Source: Deltaproteobacteria bacterium GWA2_45_12
Lineage (GTDB): Bacteria > UBA10199
Assembly: GCA_001797365.1 (NCBI GenBank)
Contig: MGPH01000008.1
Location: 1-35,447, forward strand
Reading direction: 5' to 3'
DNA length: 35,447 nucleotides
The notes below the pieces were generated by a model. It saw only the letters and a program-made list of their open reading frames with translations, was not told the origin of the DNA and made no database searches. This document shows positions 24,819 through 32,148 of the stretch, piece after piece. Made by a program: the position numbers and the translations under genes. The stretch's first letter is position 1. Every line of letters begins with the position of its first letter.

Positions 24819-25838
24819 TTAAGTTTTTTTCTTTCTAAAGTGGCTGATGATATCGTGATAATCAACCACAAAAACACCCACACCGATCCAGAACATAATC
24901 CTGAGCCGGCGAATAAGCTGAACGGTAATTCCCATTTCAGGAGAAAGACCGTTTGCCATAAAAAACTGAGCATACACGGTTTCTAAAACCCCCAAAGCTC
25001 CAGGGATAAAACCAAACAGAACCGCCACCAAAGAAGTCACAGCCGCCAACATAAAAGCAAAATCCCACTTGGGGTCCCCCTGAATGAAATAAAGAATGAG
25101 CGCAATTTCAACTCCGCCCAAAAGACGGCCTGCAAAATGAAGAAAAAAAGAAAGGACAAAAGGCCCTTTGGGTTTATCGGCATAAAATGAAAGATCACTA
25201 CGCAGCTCATTGACAAATTCAATCACTTTTGGAAATTTTTTAAGTGGAGTCAGCCAGGAAATCACATATTCAACAAAACTTAAGCCCTTTCCCTGAAGCA
25301 GTTCCACCACCAAAAAACCGATCGAACCAAACAGGAAACCATACAATGCAAGCATCGTAAGGGTAAGCCACCGAGGAAAAATAACAGGCTGAAAAAAAAG
25401 CAATAAGGATCCTGTCAAACAAAAAAGATAAGCCGCCAACAAGTGCATGATGCGATCAATAACCACCGAACGAAGATGACTTGAGTGCCCCAGATATTTC
25501 CTTAAAAGAAGAAGACGAACGGGGTCCCCCGCCGCAAAACCAAGCGGAGTCATGAAATTAACCGCCTCACCACAAATACGGAGCTTTAAAAGGGCCGGAT
25601 AGGACAAGAGATGATGATGGTCTTCAAGGTAGAGATACCACGCCCTGGCAAAAAGCATCACGCCAATAAATGAATTGAAGATAACGGCCAAATAGCCCCA
25701 CCCGACCAGTCTGAAATAAGAGGCGACAGCACGAAATCCACCGAATTGTGAAATGGAAAAATAAAACAGGGCAAGTCCAACAACAAAACCCACCACACGA
25801 AAAAGTGTGCCCATTCCTTTTTTGCTATTAAAACTCAT
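24819..25838 (-). CDS. Flippase-like membrane protein (lysylphosphatidylglycerol synthase TM region / UPF0104 type)
   Basis: A 339-residue protein with about eight membrane segments, of the family typified by the membrane part of MprF/AglD (LPG_synthase_TM). Supporting segments are GYLAVIFNSFIGVMLFARAWYLYL, the conserved FMTPLGFAAGDPVRLLLLRKYLGHS with its G-D/E-P type motif, VVIDRIMHLLAA and FGFIPGALGVLETVY, which matches the family's late P-G-x-x-G-x-x-E motif. Members move or help move lipids across the membrane. It is cotranscribed with the radical SAM gene and divergent from the MMPL exporter gene with only 32 bases between, so all three may serve one envelope-lipid process; that is inference. 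Confidence 0.85.
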   Translation of the reverse strand: MSFNSKKGMGTLFRVVGFVVGLALFYFSISQFGGFRAVASYFRLVGWGYLAVIFNSFIGVMLFARAWYLYLEDHHHLLSYPALLKLRICGEAVNFMTPLGFAAGDPVRLLLLRKYLGHSSHLRSVVIDRIMHLLAAYLFCLTGSLLLFFQPVIFPRWLTLTMLALYGFLFGSIGFLVVELLQGKGLSFVEYVISWLTPLKKFPKVIEFVNELRSDLSFYADKPKGPFVLSFFLHFAGRLLGGVEIALILYFIQGDPKWDFAFMLAAVTSLVAVLFGFIPGALGVLETVYAQFFMANGLSPEMGITVQLIRRLRIMFWIGVGVFVVDYHDIISHFRKKKT

Positions 25839-25870
25839 GAAAGAAAAGTAAGTAACATTCTCTTAGGACC

Positions 25871-28351
25871 ATGTACAGCAAGACCATGAAAAATTTGATC
25901 CGGTTCCTGACCCGCTTTCCGCGCTTCATGCTGACCCTACTTGTTTTTATGAGTCTTATCGGGGGGTATTACACCCTCCAATTGGGAATCCGCAGCGATT
26001 TTAAGGCCCTTTTGCCGGACAGTTTTGAAAGTGTCGTCAACTTAACCAAGGTGGATGAGTACTATGGGGGCATTAGCCATTTATATGTTGTACTTGGGGG
26101 CCCCAACGCCCTTCAAACAGAGCATTTCATAGACGAAGTCTCTCCCAAACTGGAAAAGATCCCCACCATTAACTACGTTATTTCCAAACTGCCCAGCGAC
26201 TATTTCCAAAAACGTCTCGGGCTCTACATCAGTCCGGATGATTTAAAAGAAATTGACCGACGCATCCAAGTTTCAAATGCCAATGCAAAAAAAGGCGGGT
26301 CCGTATTCTTTTCAAACATGCTCGACCTGGTTGACCCTGAAGATTCAGCCAAACTTGATTTTTCAGACATTGAAAAAAAATATGAAAACACGTTTTCCAA
26401 TTTATGGGGAACACGCACGCTCACTTCAAACGCATCCGGCGAGTCGACCCCCCGTGATCGCGGCTATTTTTATGGCGCAGAAAACAATATGTACGTGGTG
26501 TGGATTAAATCAACGACCTCTTTCCTTGATCTGGATGCCACGCAAAAACTAATCGGTGAAGTCAAACAAATCCTGGATGCGGTCAACCAAAACCAGTTTG
26601 GGCATAGCATCACCTACGATTTCACAGGCACCTATAAAACCCTCCTCGATCAAAACCAGCACCTAAAAAAACAAATTCTGTGGGTCCTCATTATATTATT
26701 CTTCCTTTTGGGTATTGTCACGGCACTCTACTACCAGAACATCATTGTCTCTCTTATCATTGCCATACCACTGGCCATGGCTCTTTTATGGTCGGGAGCG
26801 ATAACCTATTTTGGAATAGGCCACTTGAATCTCATTTCCGGATTCACCGGTTTTATTATTTTGGGGCTTGGAAGCGATTACGGCATTTATCTTTTGGATC
26901 GATATTTGATCGAACGAAAACATCATCCCATCACCGAAGCCATGATTTTGGCTTTTTCAAAAACTGGGAGAGCCACACTGGGATCCTTTTTGACAACACT
27001 TATGTCCTTCCTGGCCCTTGTAGGTTGCCAGTTCAAGGGCTTTTCAGAATTTGGCCTGATTGGTGCCGTGGGAATTACAGCAACCTATCTGGCCGTTATC
27101 CTGGGCTTGCCGTGCCTATTTATGCTGATGGAAGATTACCATCTTTTCAAGCACGGAAAGATTCCATTCAGATTTCCTGAAAGCATCACCCACTTCCGTT
27201 TTTTACTCCCTTTTCTGAAAAAACCACGCCCCATACTTCTTGTATCCCTGGGGTTTCTTGCTTTTTCTCTTTTGGTTCTACCTTACAAACTTAAGGTTGA
27301 ATATCAAAGCAACGGCATTGAAAATCATGAAATCACAAGTTACAAGCTTGAAAAAATTGTCAAAAAAATTGTGGGGCAATCACTCAAACCCCCTGTGATC
27401 CTTGTAAATTCCATTGGGCAAGAAATGGAGACAACTGCAGTATTAGACACTCTCATAGAAAAATCCCCCAGAAAAAATATCCTTAAAAATACTTTAAGCC
27501 TGGGAACATTCATTCCAAAAAATCAGGAAGAAAAAAGAAAAGTCATCTATTCCATTCTGGAGCATCTCAAAGACTCCAAGGCTCCCTTATCGGGTTCCGT
27601 TCAAAATATTATTGATGATTTTAAAAAAATCGGCCTGATTCAAAACATCACAAGGGACGACTTGCCACCCACGATCAAAAAAATATTCCTCCCCCTCAAA
27701 AAAGAGGGGGATGTCTACTCAGCCATTTATCTGCTCCCTGACAAAATAAACATGGGGAACAAATCCGATGTTGAACTATTCACCCGTCTGTTTAAAAACA
27801 TTAAACTTCCCCAAGGGAAGACAGTTTCAGCCTCCAGTGAAAGTTTTATTTTAGCTGATATTCTTCGCCTGATTGAAAAAGAGGGTCCCGGGATCATGCT
27901 CCGAATGCTCCTGTTCTTTTTGGCTATTCTTTATTTTGATTTTCGTTCCATGCACAAAGTGGCTGTTATTTTCATTCCCATAGTAGCCACCATTCCCATG
28001 CTTACCGGCGTCATGGCCCTTGTGGGCATAAATTTAAACATCATCAATGTGTGCACCATCCCCATCATCTTTGGAGTGGGCATTGATGCCTTCATTCACT
28101 ACTACCACCGCTTTCTCGAGCAAAAAACCTCTCTTAAAAAAGTATCCGAGGATATTTATCCTTCCATCTTTTTTGCCACATTTACTTCCCTGATCGGCTT
28201 TGGGGGGTTTGCCATTGCAAGCACGCCTTACATTCGTTCCCTGGGAACCTTGGCTATTGTCGGTATTATCATGCTCTTTGCGGTGGTGATGATTGCTTTT
28301 CCTGCATGGATTCAACTGTGGCACTATAAACTGCAAAAAAACTCCGAATAA
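25871..28351 (+). CDS. MMPL/RND-superfamily exporter (HAE3-like)
   Basis: An 826-residue inner-membrane transporter with the two-fold RND layout: a first membrane helix near 15-35, an outside loop domain (about 36-275), five helices (about 276-430), a second loop domain (about 460-675) and five more helices. The proton-relay region of each half is visible as GLGSDYGIYLLDRY (D336) and GVGIDAFIHYYHRF (D739). Relatives export hydrophobic molecules such as hopanoids or complex lipids using the proton gradient. An AGGA site lies just before the ATG; the ATG at 25886 is an alternative. Divergent from the flippase-like gene. Codons at 27691-27710 (LPLKKEG) form a perfect C-run/G-run hairpin like the intergenic repeats. 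Confidence 0.9.
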   Translation: MYSKTMKNLIRFLTRFPRFMLTLLVFMSLIGGYYTLQLGIRSDFKALLPDSFESVVNLTKVDEYYGGISHLYVVLGGPNALQTEHFIDEVSPKLEKIPTINYVISKLPSDYFQKRLGLYISPDDLKEIDRRIQVSNANAKKGGSVFFSNMLDLVDPEDSAKLDFSDIEKKYENTFSNLWGTRTLTSNASGESTPRDRGYFYGAENNMYVVWIKSTTSFLDLDATQKLIGEVKQILDAVNQNQFGHSITYDFTGTYKTLLDQNQHLKKQILWVLIILFFLLGIVTALYYQNIIVSLIIAIPLAMALLWSGAITYFGIGHLNLISGFTGFIILGLGSDYGIYLLDRYLIERKHHPITEAMILAFSKTGRATLGSFLTTLMSFLALVGCQFKGFSEFGLIGAVGITATYLAVILGLPCLFMLMEDYHLFKHGKIPFRFPESITHFRFLLPFLKKPRPILLVSLGFLAFSLLVLPYKLKVEYQSNGIENHEITSYKLEKIVKKIVGQSLKPPVILVNSIGQEMETTAVLDTLIEKSPRKNILKNTLSLGTFIPKNQEEKRKVIYSILEHLKDSKAPLSGSVQNIIDDFKKIGLIQNITRDDLPPTIKKIFLPLKKEGDVYSAIYLLPDKINMGNKSDVELFTRLFKNIKLPQGKTVSASSESFILADILRLIEKEGPGIMLRMLLFFLAILYFDFRSMHKVAVIFIPIVATIPMLTGVMALVGINLNIINVCTIPIIFGVGIDAFIHYYHRFLEQKTSLKKVSEDIYPSIFFATFTSLIGFGGFAIASTPYIRSLGTLAIVGIIMLFAVVMIAFPAWIQLWHYKLQKNSE
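27691..27710. repeat. C-run/G-run hairpin inside the MMPL gene
   Basis: CCCCCTC at 27691-27697 and GAGGGGG at 27704-27710 flank six A residues. It looks like the core of the C-run repeats at 11873 and 18355, and is read in frame as PLKKEG in the second loop domain. Could be chance. Confidence 0.4.
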
Positions 28352-28452
28352 AATATGCCTATGTTCAATCAGCATATGTATATAACGTAACTAAATAGAA
28401 ATTGAATGGCTAAACTATTGAATTTATTTTGTTTTATTTTTAAGGATTTGGC

Positions 28453-30570
28453 GTGCCCCTTGCTTCAAGAATGGACATGCGGCTTTACAAAATAAATTTA
28501 ACTCTCTTCTTTCTTTTGGTAGTTTCATTACCCGCAAAGGCCCATGAATTTGATACCTATGCCATTGATAGCGATACTTATGTCGGAAGCTATGGCATCG
28601 ATATCGCCTTAAACTCTTCCGGACAGCCGGGCATTTGTTATTTTGCTCAAACGGCTGGCGATCTTAAATTCACCACATTTAATGGAACTAGTTGGACAAC
28701 AGAAACAGTGGATAATTCCTCAACCATGATCGGTTCCAATTGCGCCATCATTTATGATAATTCGGACAACCCAAACATCGTTTATCTAGATGTCACCAAC
28801 CAGGATTTGCTTCATATTGTAAAACAAGGGGAAAGCTGGTCAAAAAAAACAATCGATTCCAACATAAGAATCGACATTCCCGTGATCGTCCCGGCAGCCT
28901 ACCATAAATTATCCATTGCCAAAAATTCATCAGGAACCCTGGGTGTGGCCTACTATGATGCAAACAGCCGCGATTTAAAATATGCCACATTTAACGGCAG
29001 TTCATGGTCGGCCGAAACCATCGATTCAAGCGGAGATGTGGGGCGTTACCCCTCGCTTGCCTATAATGATTCCGATGCTCCCGGTATTAGTTATCAAAAA
29101 TATACGGATGGTTCGACAGCTTCACTCAAAATTGCCGAGAAAATCGGTGTTGGCTGGGGAGTACTCACTCTTGATGATGATGATTATGCGGGTGTTGCCA
29201 CCTCGCTTAGGTACGGTGCCGATGATAACGCTTTTGTAAGTTATCAGCAGACAAGTGGTGGAGTTCAAGCGGTTAAATTGATCAAACGCCTTGGAGACTG
29301 GGAAAATCCAGAAACAATTGAAAACGATGGAACTGAAACCGGCAACTTCATTGAATTAGGCTTAGACGGTGATGAAAACGCTTATTTGTTTTACGATCAG
29401 TTTCTCGCATCCGCCCTTTTTGCCGATTACGCCCAGGCCCGCTTCACCTCTTACTATCTTTCATTTGAAAACGAAATTCCCATTACATTTAATGTAGGGC
29501 TTTACCTTGTTGGAACCAACACGGTTGCAAGCACAACACTGGCCCTTGAAGGAACCTCGATGGCCGTGGCATGGACAGAATTTGGTGAACTCAACGCCGG
29601 AATTCTGACAAATTGGACTCCTTCCATTTCACCTATCACCCCCAATAGCGAAGATTACGAGGCTTCCGATAGTTTTACAATTACTTGGGATGATTTTGAC
29701 CCCGATTCCAATGCGGCCATTCGCATCCATTCAATCGACGAAGATTTTACCTCGACCCAGATTAGCCCCACCCTGAATGAAAACGATGCCAATTCTTTTG
29801 TGTGGGACACAACAGAAGTCGTAAAAGGGGATTACACCATTGCAATTGAAATTAGTGACGATGACTTTGACACTTACGACGGCGTGAGTATTGGACAACA
29901 AGTAAGCATTGCCAATCACACCCCTTCACAACCAAGTTTAACTAGCCCGACAAACAACTCAACAACTTCAGATTTAACACCCACCCTTTCTTATACGGCA
30001 GCCACAGATGTTGATGGAGACACTCTTAGTTATACCTATCAAATAGCAACGGATGCCTCGTTTACAAACATTGTGGCCACAAACACCTCAGCCACAACAA
30101 GTGCAACAGTGGCGTCAAACTTGTCAGAAGGCACAACCTACTACTGGCGGGTGAAGGCCGTTGATTCTGAGAATGCTTCAGGCTCATGGGCCTCTTCCCT
30201 TTCTTTTTCAACAAACGTAAGTGAAAGTGTCCAAGGAGATGACGACGAAGAACTTGACGATGACAATGACGATCAGGGAGATGATGATGATTCAGGCTCT
30301 GATTCTGATGATAACTCAGACTCGGATAATGACTCGGATTCTGATAACGACTCTGGCTCTGATAATGATTCTGGGGATAACGGCTCGGAGGAAGGATCCC
30401 AAGCAGGCGCCGGAGGGCAGTCGCCGGCTTCAGAATCATCCGGAGGCAGTGGTGGTGGGGGATGTCAGCTTAACACCCAAAACCCGAAAAATATTTTCAT
30501 GCCGGGACTTTTGGCCCTGCTTTTTCTGACCGGAATGCTTGTCAGAAACAGATGTATCAAAAAGATCTAG
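28453..30570 (+). CDS. Secreted surface protein: propeller-like repeats, FN3-like domain, acidic linker, GGGGC-type C-terminal anchor
   Basis: A 705-residue exported protein. The start is probably GTG at 28453 (AAGGA 6 bases before); ATGs at 28471 and 28477 are alternatives. A signal peptide (LFFLLVVSLPAKA, cleavage before HEF) is clear. Residues about 35-390 contain repeats of the form G-x-P/L-G-x-x-Y-x...DLKxxTFNGxSWxxET, as in beta-propeller blades. About 490-595 is an FN3-like domain (TYYWRVKAVDSENASGSW). Then follows an Asp/Ser/Asn-rich linker (about 597-650), a Gly/Ser segment, GGGGC (Cys671), a hydrophobic helix and a basic end (RNRCIKK). That tripartite end resembles bacterial C-terminal sorting signals of the MYXO-CTERM/Synerg-CTERM kind. 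Ligand or role unknown. Its stop codon overlaps that of the convergent E2 gene. Confidence 0.85.
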   Translation: MPLASRMDMRLYKINLTLFFLLVVSLPAKAHEFDTYAIDSDTYVGSYGIDIALNSSGQPGICYFAQTAGDLKFTTFNGTSWTTETVDNSSTMIGSNCAIIYDNSDNPNIVYLDVTNQDLLHIVKQGESWSKKTIDSNIRIDIPVIVPAAYHKLSIAKNSSGTLGVAYYDANSRDLKYATFNGSSWSAETIDSSGDVGRYPSLAYNDSDAPGISYQKYTDGSTASLKIAEKIGVGWGVLTLDDDDYAGVATSLRYGADDNAFVSYQQTSGGVQAVKLIKRLGDWENPETIENDGTETGNFIELGLDGDENAYLFYDQFLASALFADYAQARFTSYYLSFENEIPITFNVGLYLVGTNTVASTTLALEGTSMAVAWTEFGELNAGILTNWTPSISPITPNSEDYEASDSFTITWDDFDPDSNAAIRIHSIDEDFTSTQISPTLNENDANSFVWDTTEVVKGDYTIAIEISDDDFDTYDGVSIGQQVSIANHTPSQPSLTSPTNNSTTSDLTPTLSYTAATDVDGDTLSYTYQIATDASFTNIVATNTSATTSATVASNLSEGTTYYWRVKAVDSENASGSWASSLSFSTNVSESVQGDDDEELDDDNDDQGDDDDSGSDSDDNSDSDNDSDSDNDSGSDNDSGDNGSEEGSQAGAGGQSPASESSGGSGGGGCQLNTQNPKNIFMPGLLALLFLTGMLVRNRCIKKI

Positions 30571-31820
30571 AACTCCCACTTTTTGAAATCGGGATTTTCC
30601 AGTGCCTTTTTAAATGCATTCAGGAAAAGCCCCACATCACGGCCATCAAGCACGCGATGGTCAAAGGCCAATACAAAATCAGCAAGATGGCGAACTTCTA
30701 TTTTATCCCCTATCACCCAGGGACGTTTTTCTATCTTTCCCATGCCCAATATGGAGGAATGGCCCGGGGGAACAATCTGCACCCCCGTCGTAGAACCAAA
30801 AAAACCGTAATTATTAAAAGTGAAAGTCATGCCGGTCAAATCTTTGGGGGTTAATTTGTAATTCATGGCGTGTTCCATAAGGGTTTTTAGTTTTTTGGCA
30901 AAATCAACCATCGACAGGGAACCAACATCATGAAGGACCGGTGTAAAAAGCCCCTTCTCCGTTCCCGTGGCAATTCCCAAATTTATTTTCTTGAAATACC
31001 CGATGTATTTTCCTGATGCGTTTTCATGAAAAAAGGAATTGACCAAGGGAACTTCCTTGATGGCACTAATCAAGGCCGGCATCATCAAGGGAAGAACACT
31101 TAAAGTAACAGCATGTTTTTTTTCAAACCGGGTCTTGTTCTTGTTTCTGTAATCAACCAACAAGGTCATATCCACAGTCAATCCCGTATGGGCATGGGGA
31201 ATGGATTGTTTGGAAGCCACCATGTTTTCGGCAATACGCATACGAATGGGGGAAGCCGGCTGCAGATCAACTTCTTCGGGTACCCATGTAGGGGCGGGTT
31301 TAAAACCCGCCCCTACTGAAATATATTTTAATATATCCTCTTTGGTCAGGCGACCCCCAGGACCACTTGCAGGAATATTTTGTGCCACATCTTCTGAAAG
31401 ATTGTGCTCCCGCAAAAGGGCCCGCACCATGGGAGATAAGGGCATGGATTTTGAGGGCGCAGCAAGCGACGCCCCTACCCTCCCCAACGTACGGGCGCCG
31501 CTTGCTGCGCCCCCCGATTTTTTCGATGAATTTTTCTGCCCCAACCCCAAAAGCGCATAAGCCTTGGCCTTTTCATCGCTGACTTCAAAAACAGCAATGG
31601 TTTCCCCCACCGGGACTTTTTGATTGGGCTTTCCTGAAATTTCGATCAATTTTCCCTCATAGGGGGATTCATATTCAAAAACGGCCTTTTCAGTTTCAAG
31701 CTCCACAATGTTTTGGCCTTCTTTGATTGAATCACCCTGTTTGACAATCCATTTCACAATGGTGCCTTCGGTAATGGTCTCTCCCGGCTGGGGCATGGTC
31801 AGTGATATTTTTTGAGGCAT
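30567..31820 (-). CDS. Dihydrolipoamide acyltransferase (E2) of a 2-oxoacid dehydrogenase complex
   Basis: A 417-residue E2. Domains in order: one lipoyl domain (about 1-78) with the lipoyl lysine K45 in ETEKAVFEYESP; a linker; a peripheral-subunit-binding domain (about 127-168: MPLSPMVRALLREHNLSEDV...GPGGRLTKEDILKYI); a second linker; and the catalytic acyltransferase domain ending in AFDHRVLDGRD (catalytic His about 388). It transfers an acyl group from lipoyl to CoA in a pyruvate-, 2-oxoglutarate- or branched-chain-type complex; which one is not clear. Neither E1 nor E3 is in the window. Both linkers contain palindromic repeats translated in frame (31454-31513 as VGASLAAP-like residues, 31288-31316 as SVGAGFKPAPT). 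No good ribosome binding site is seen. Confidence 0.92.
   Translation of the reverse strand: MPQKISLTMPQPGETITEGTIVKWIVKQGDSIKEGQNIVELETEKAVFEYESPYEGKLIEISGKPNQKVPVGETIAVFEVSDEKAKAYALLGLGQKNSSKKSGGAASGARTLGRVGASLAAPSKSMPLSPMVRALLREHNLSEDVAQNIPASGPGGRLTKEDILKYISVGAGFKPAPTWVPEEVDLQPASPIRMRIAENMVASKQSIPHAHTGLTVDMTLLVDYRNKNKTRFEKKHAVTLSVLPLMMPALISAIKEVPLVNSFFHENASGKYIGYFKKINLGIATGTEKGLFTPVLHDVGSLSMVDFAKKLKTLMEHAMNYKLTPKDLTGMTFTFNNYGFFGSTTGVQIVPPGHSSILGMGKIEKRPWVIGDKIEVRHLADFVLAFDHRVLDGRDVGLFLNAFKKALENPDFKKWEF
31288..31316. repeat. Perfect GTAGGGGCGGGTTT palindrome inside the E2 gene
   Basis: GTAGGGGCGGGTTT at 31288-31301 and AAACCCGCCCCTAC at 31303-31316 are perfect 14-base inverted arms around one A. 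It is read in frame in the linker between the subunit-binding and catalytic domains of E2. Confidence 0.92.
31454..31513. repeat. Palindromic repeat pair inside the first E2 linker
   Basis: GGGCGCAGCAAGCGACGCCC at 31455-31474 followed by CTAC, and GGGCGCCGCTTGCTGCGCCC near 31494-31513, are inverted copies with few mismatches, joined by a short spacer containing CTCCCCAACGTAC. They are translated within the linker between the lipoyl and subunit-binding domains. Confidence 0.85.
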
Positions 31821-32148
31821 AGGTTTGATGATGGTAAGTTTTTATTCTGAAACGATCAAGATTTTATCAAAAAAAAATTTCAAAATTTTTGTAAGCCCCA
31901 ACTTTCAAGATCCATTAAGATCCTGCGATCAAAAGAAAGTACAAAAAATTACCGTTAATCTTTCAATCCCATAAAAAGTGAAGAAAGAGAAAAAATAGGG
32001 GAGCCCACACATCAAAAACAAAAGAAGAATTTTCAACTCGAAAAACTTCTATAAAAAAACAATAATATCATAAGCTTAATAACAAAATCTTTTGCCTCAC
32101 TTGGCATTGGGTTTGCTTTCTTTAGAACCCGGGTTGGAATTTTATCTT
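31821..32148. other. AT-rich intergenic region, no gene seen
   Basis: This 328-base gap separates the divergent E2 gene and the large transglutaminase-like gene. It is AT-rich, with A-runs at about 31871-31879 and 32055-32060, and must hold the promoters for both genes. I see no convincing -35/-10 pair, RNA or repeat. Confidence 0.5.
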
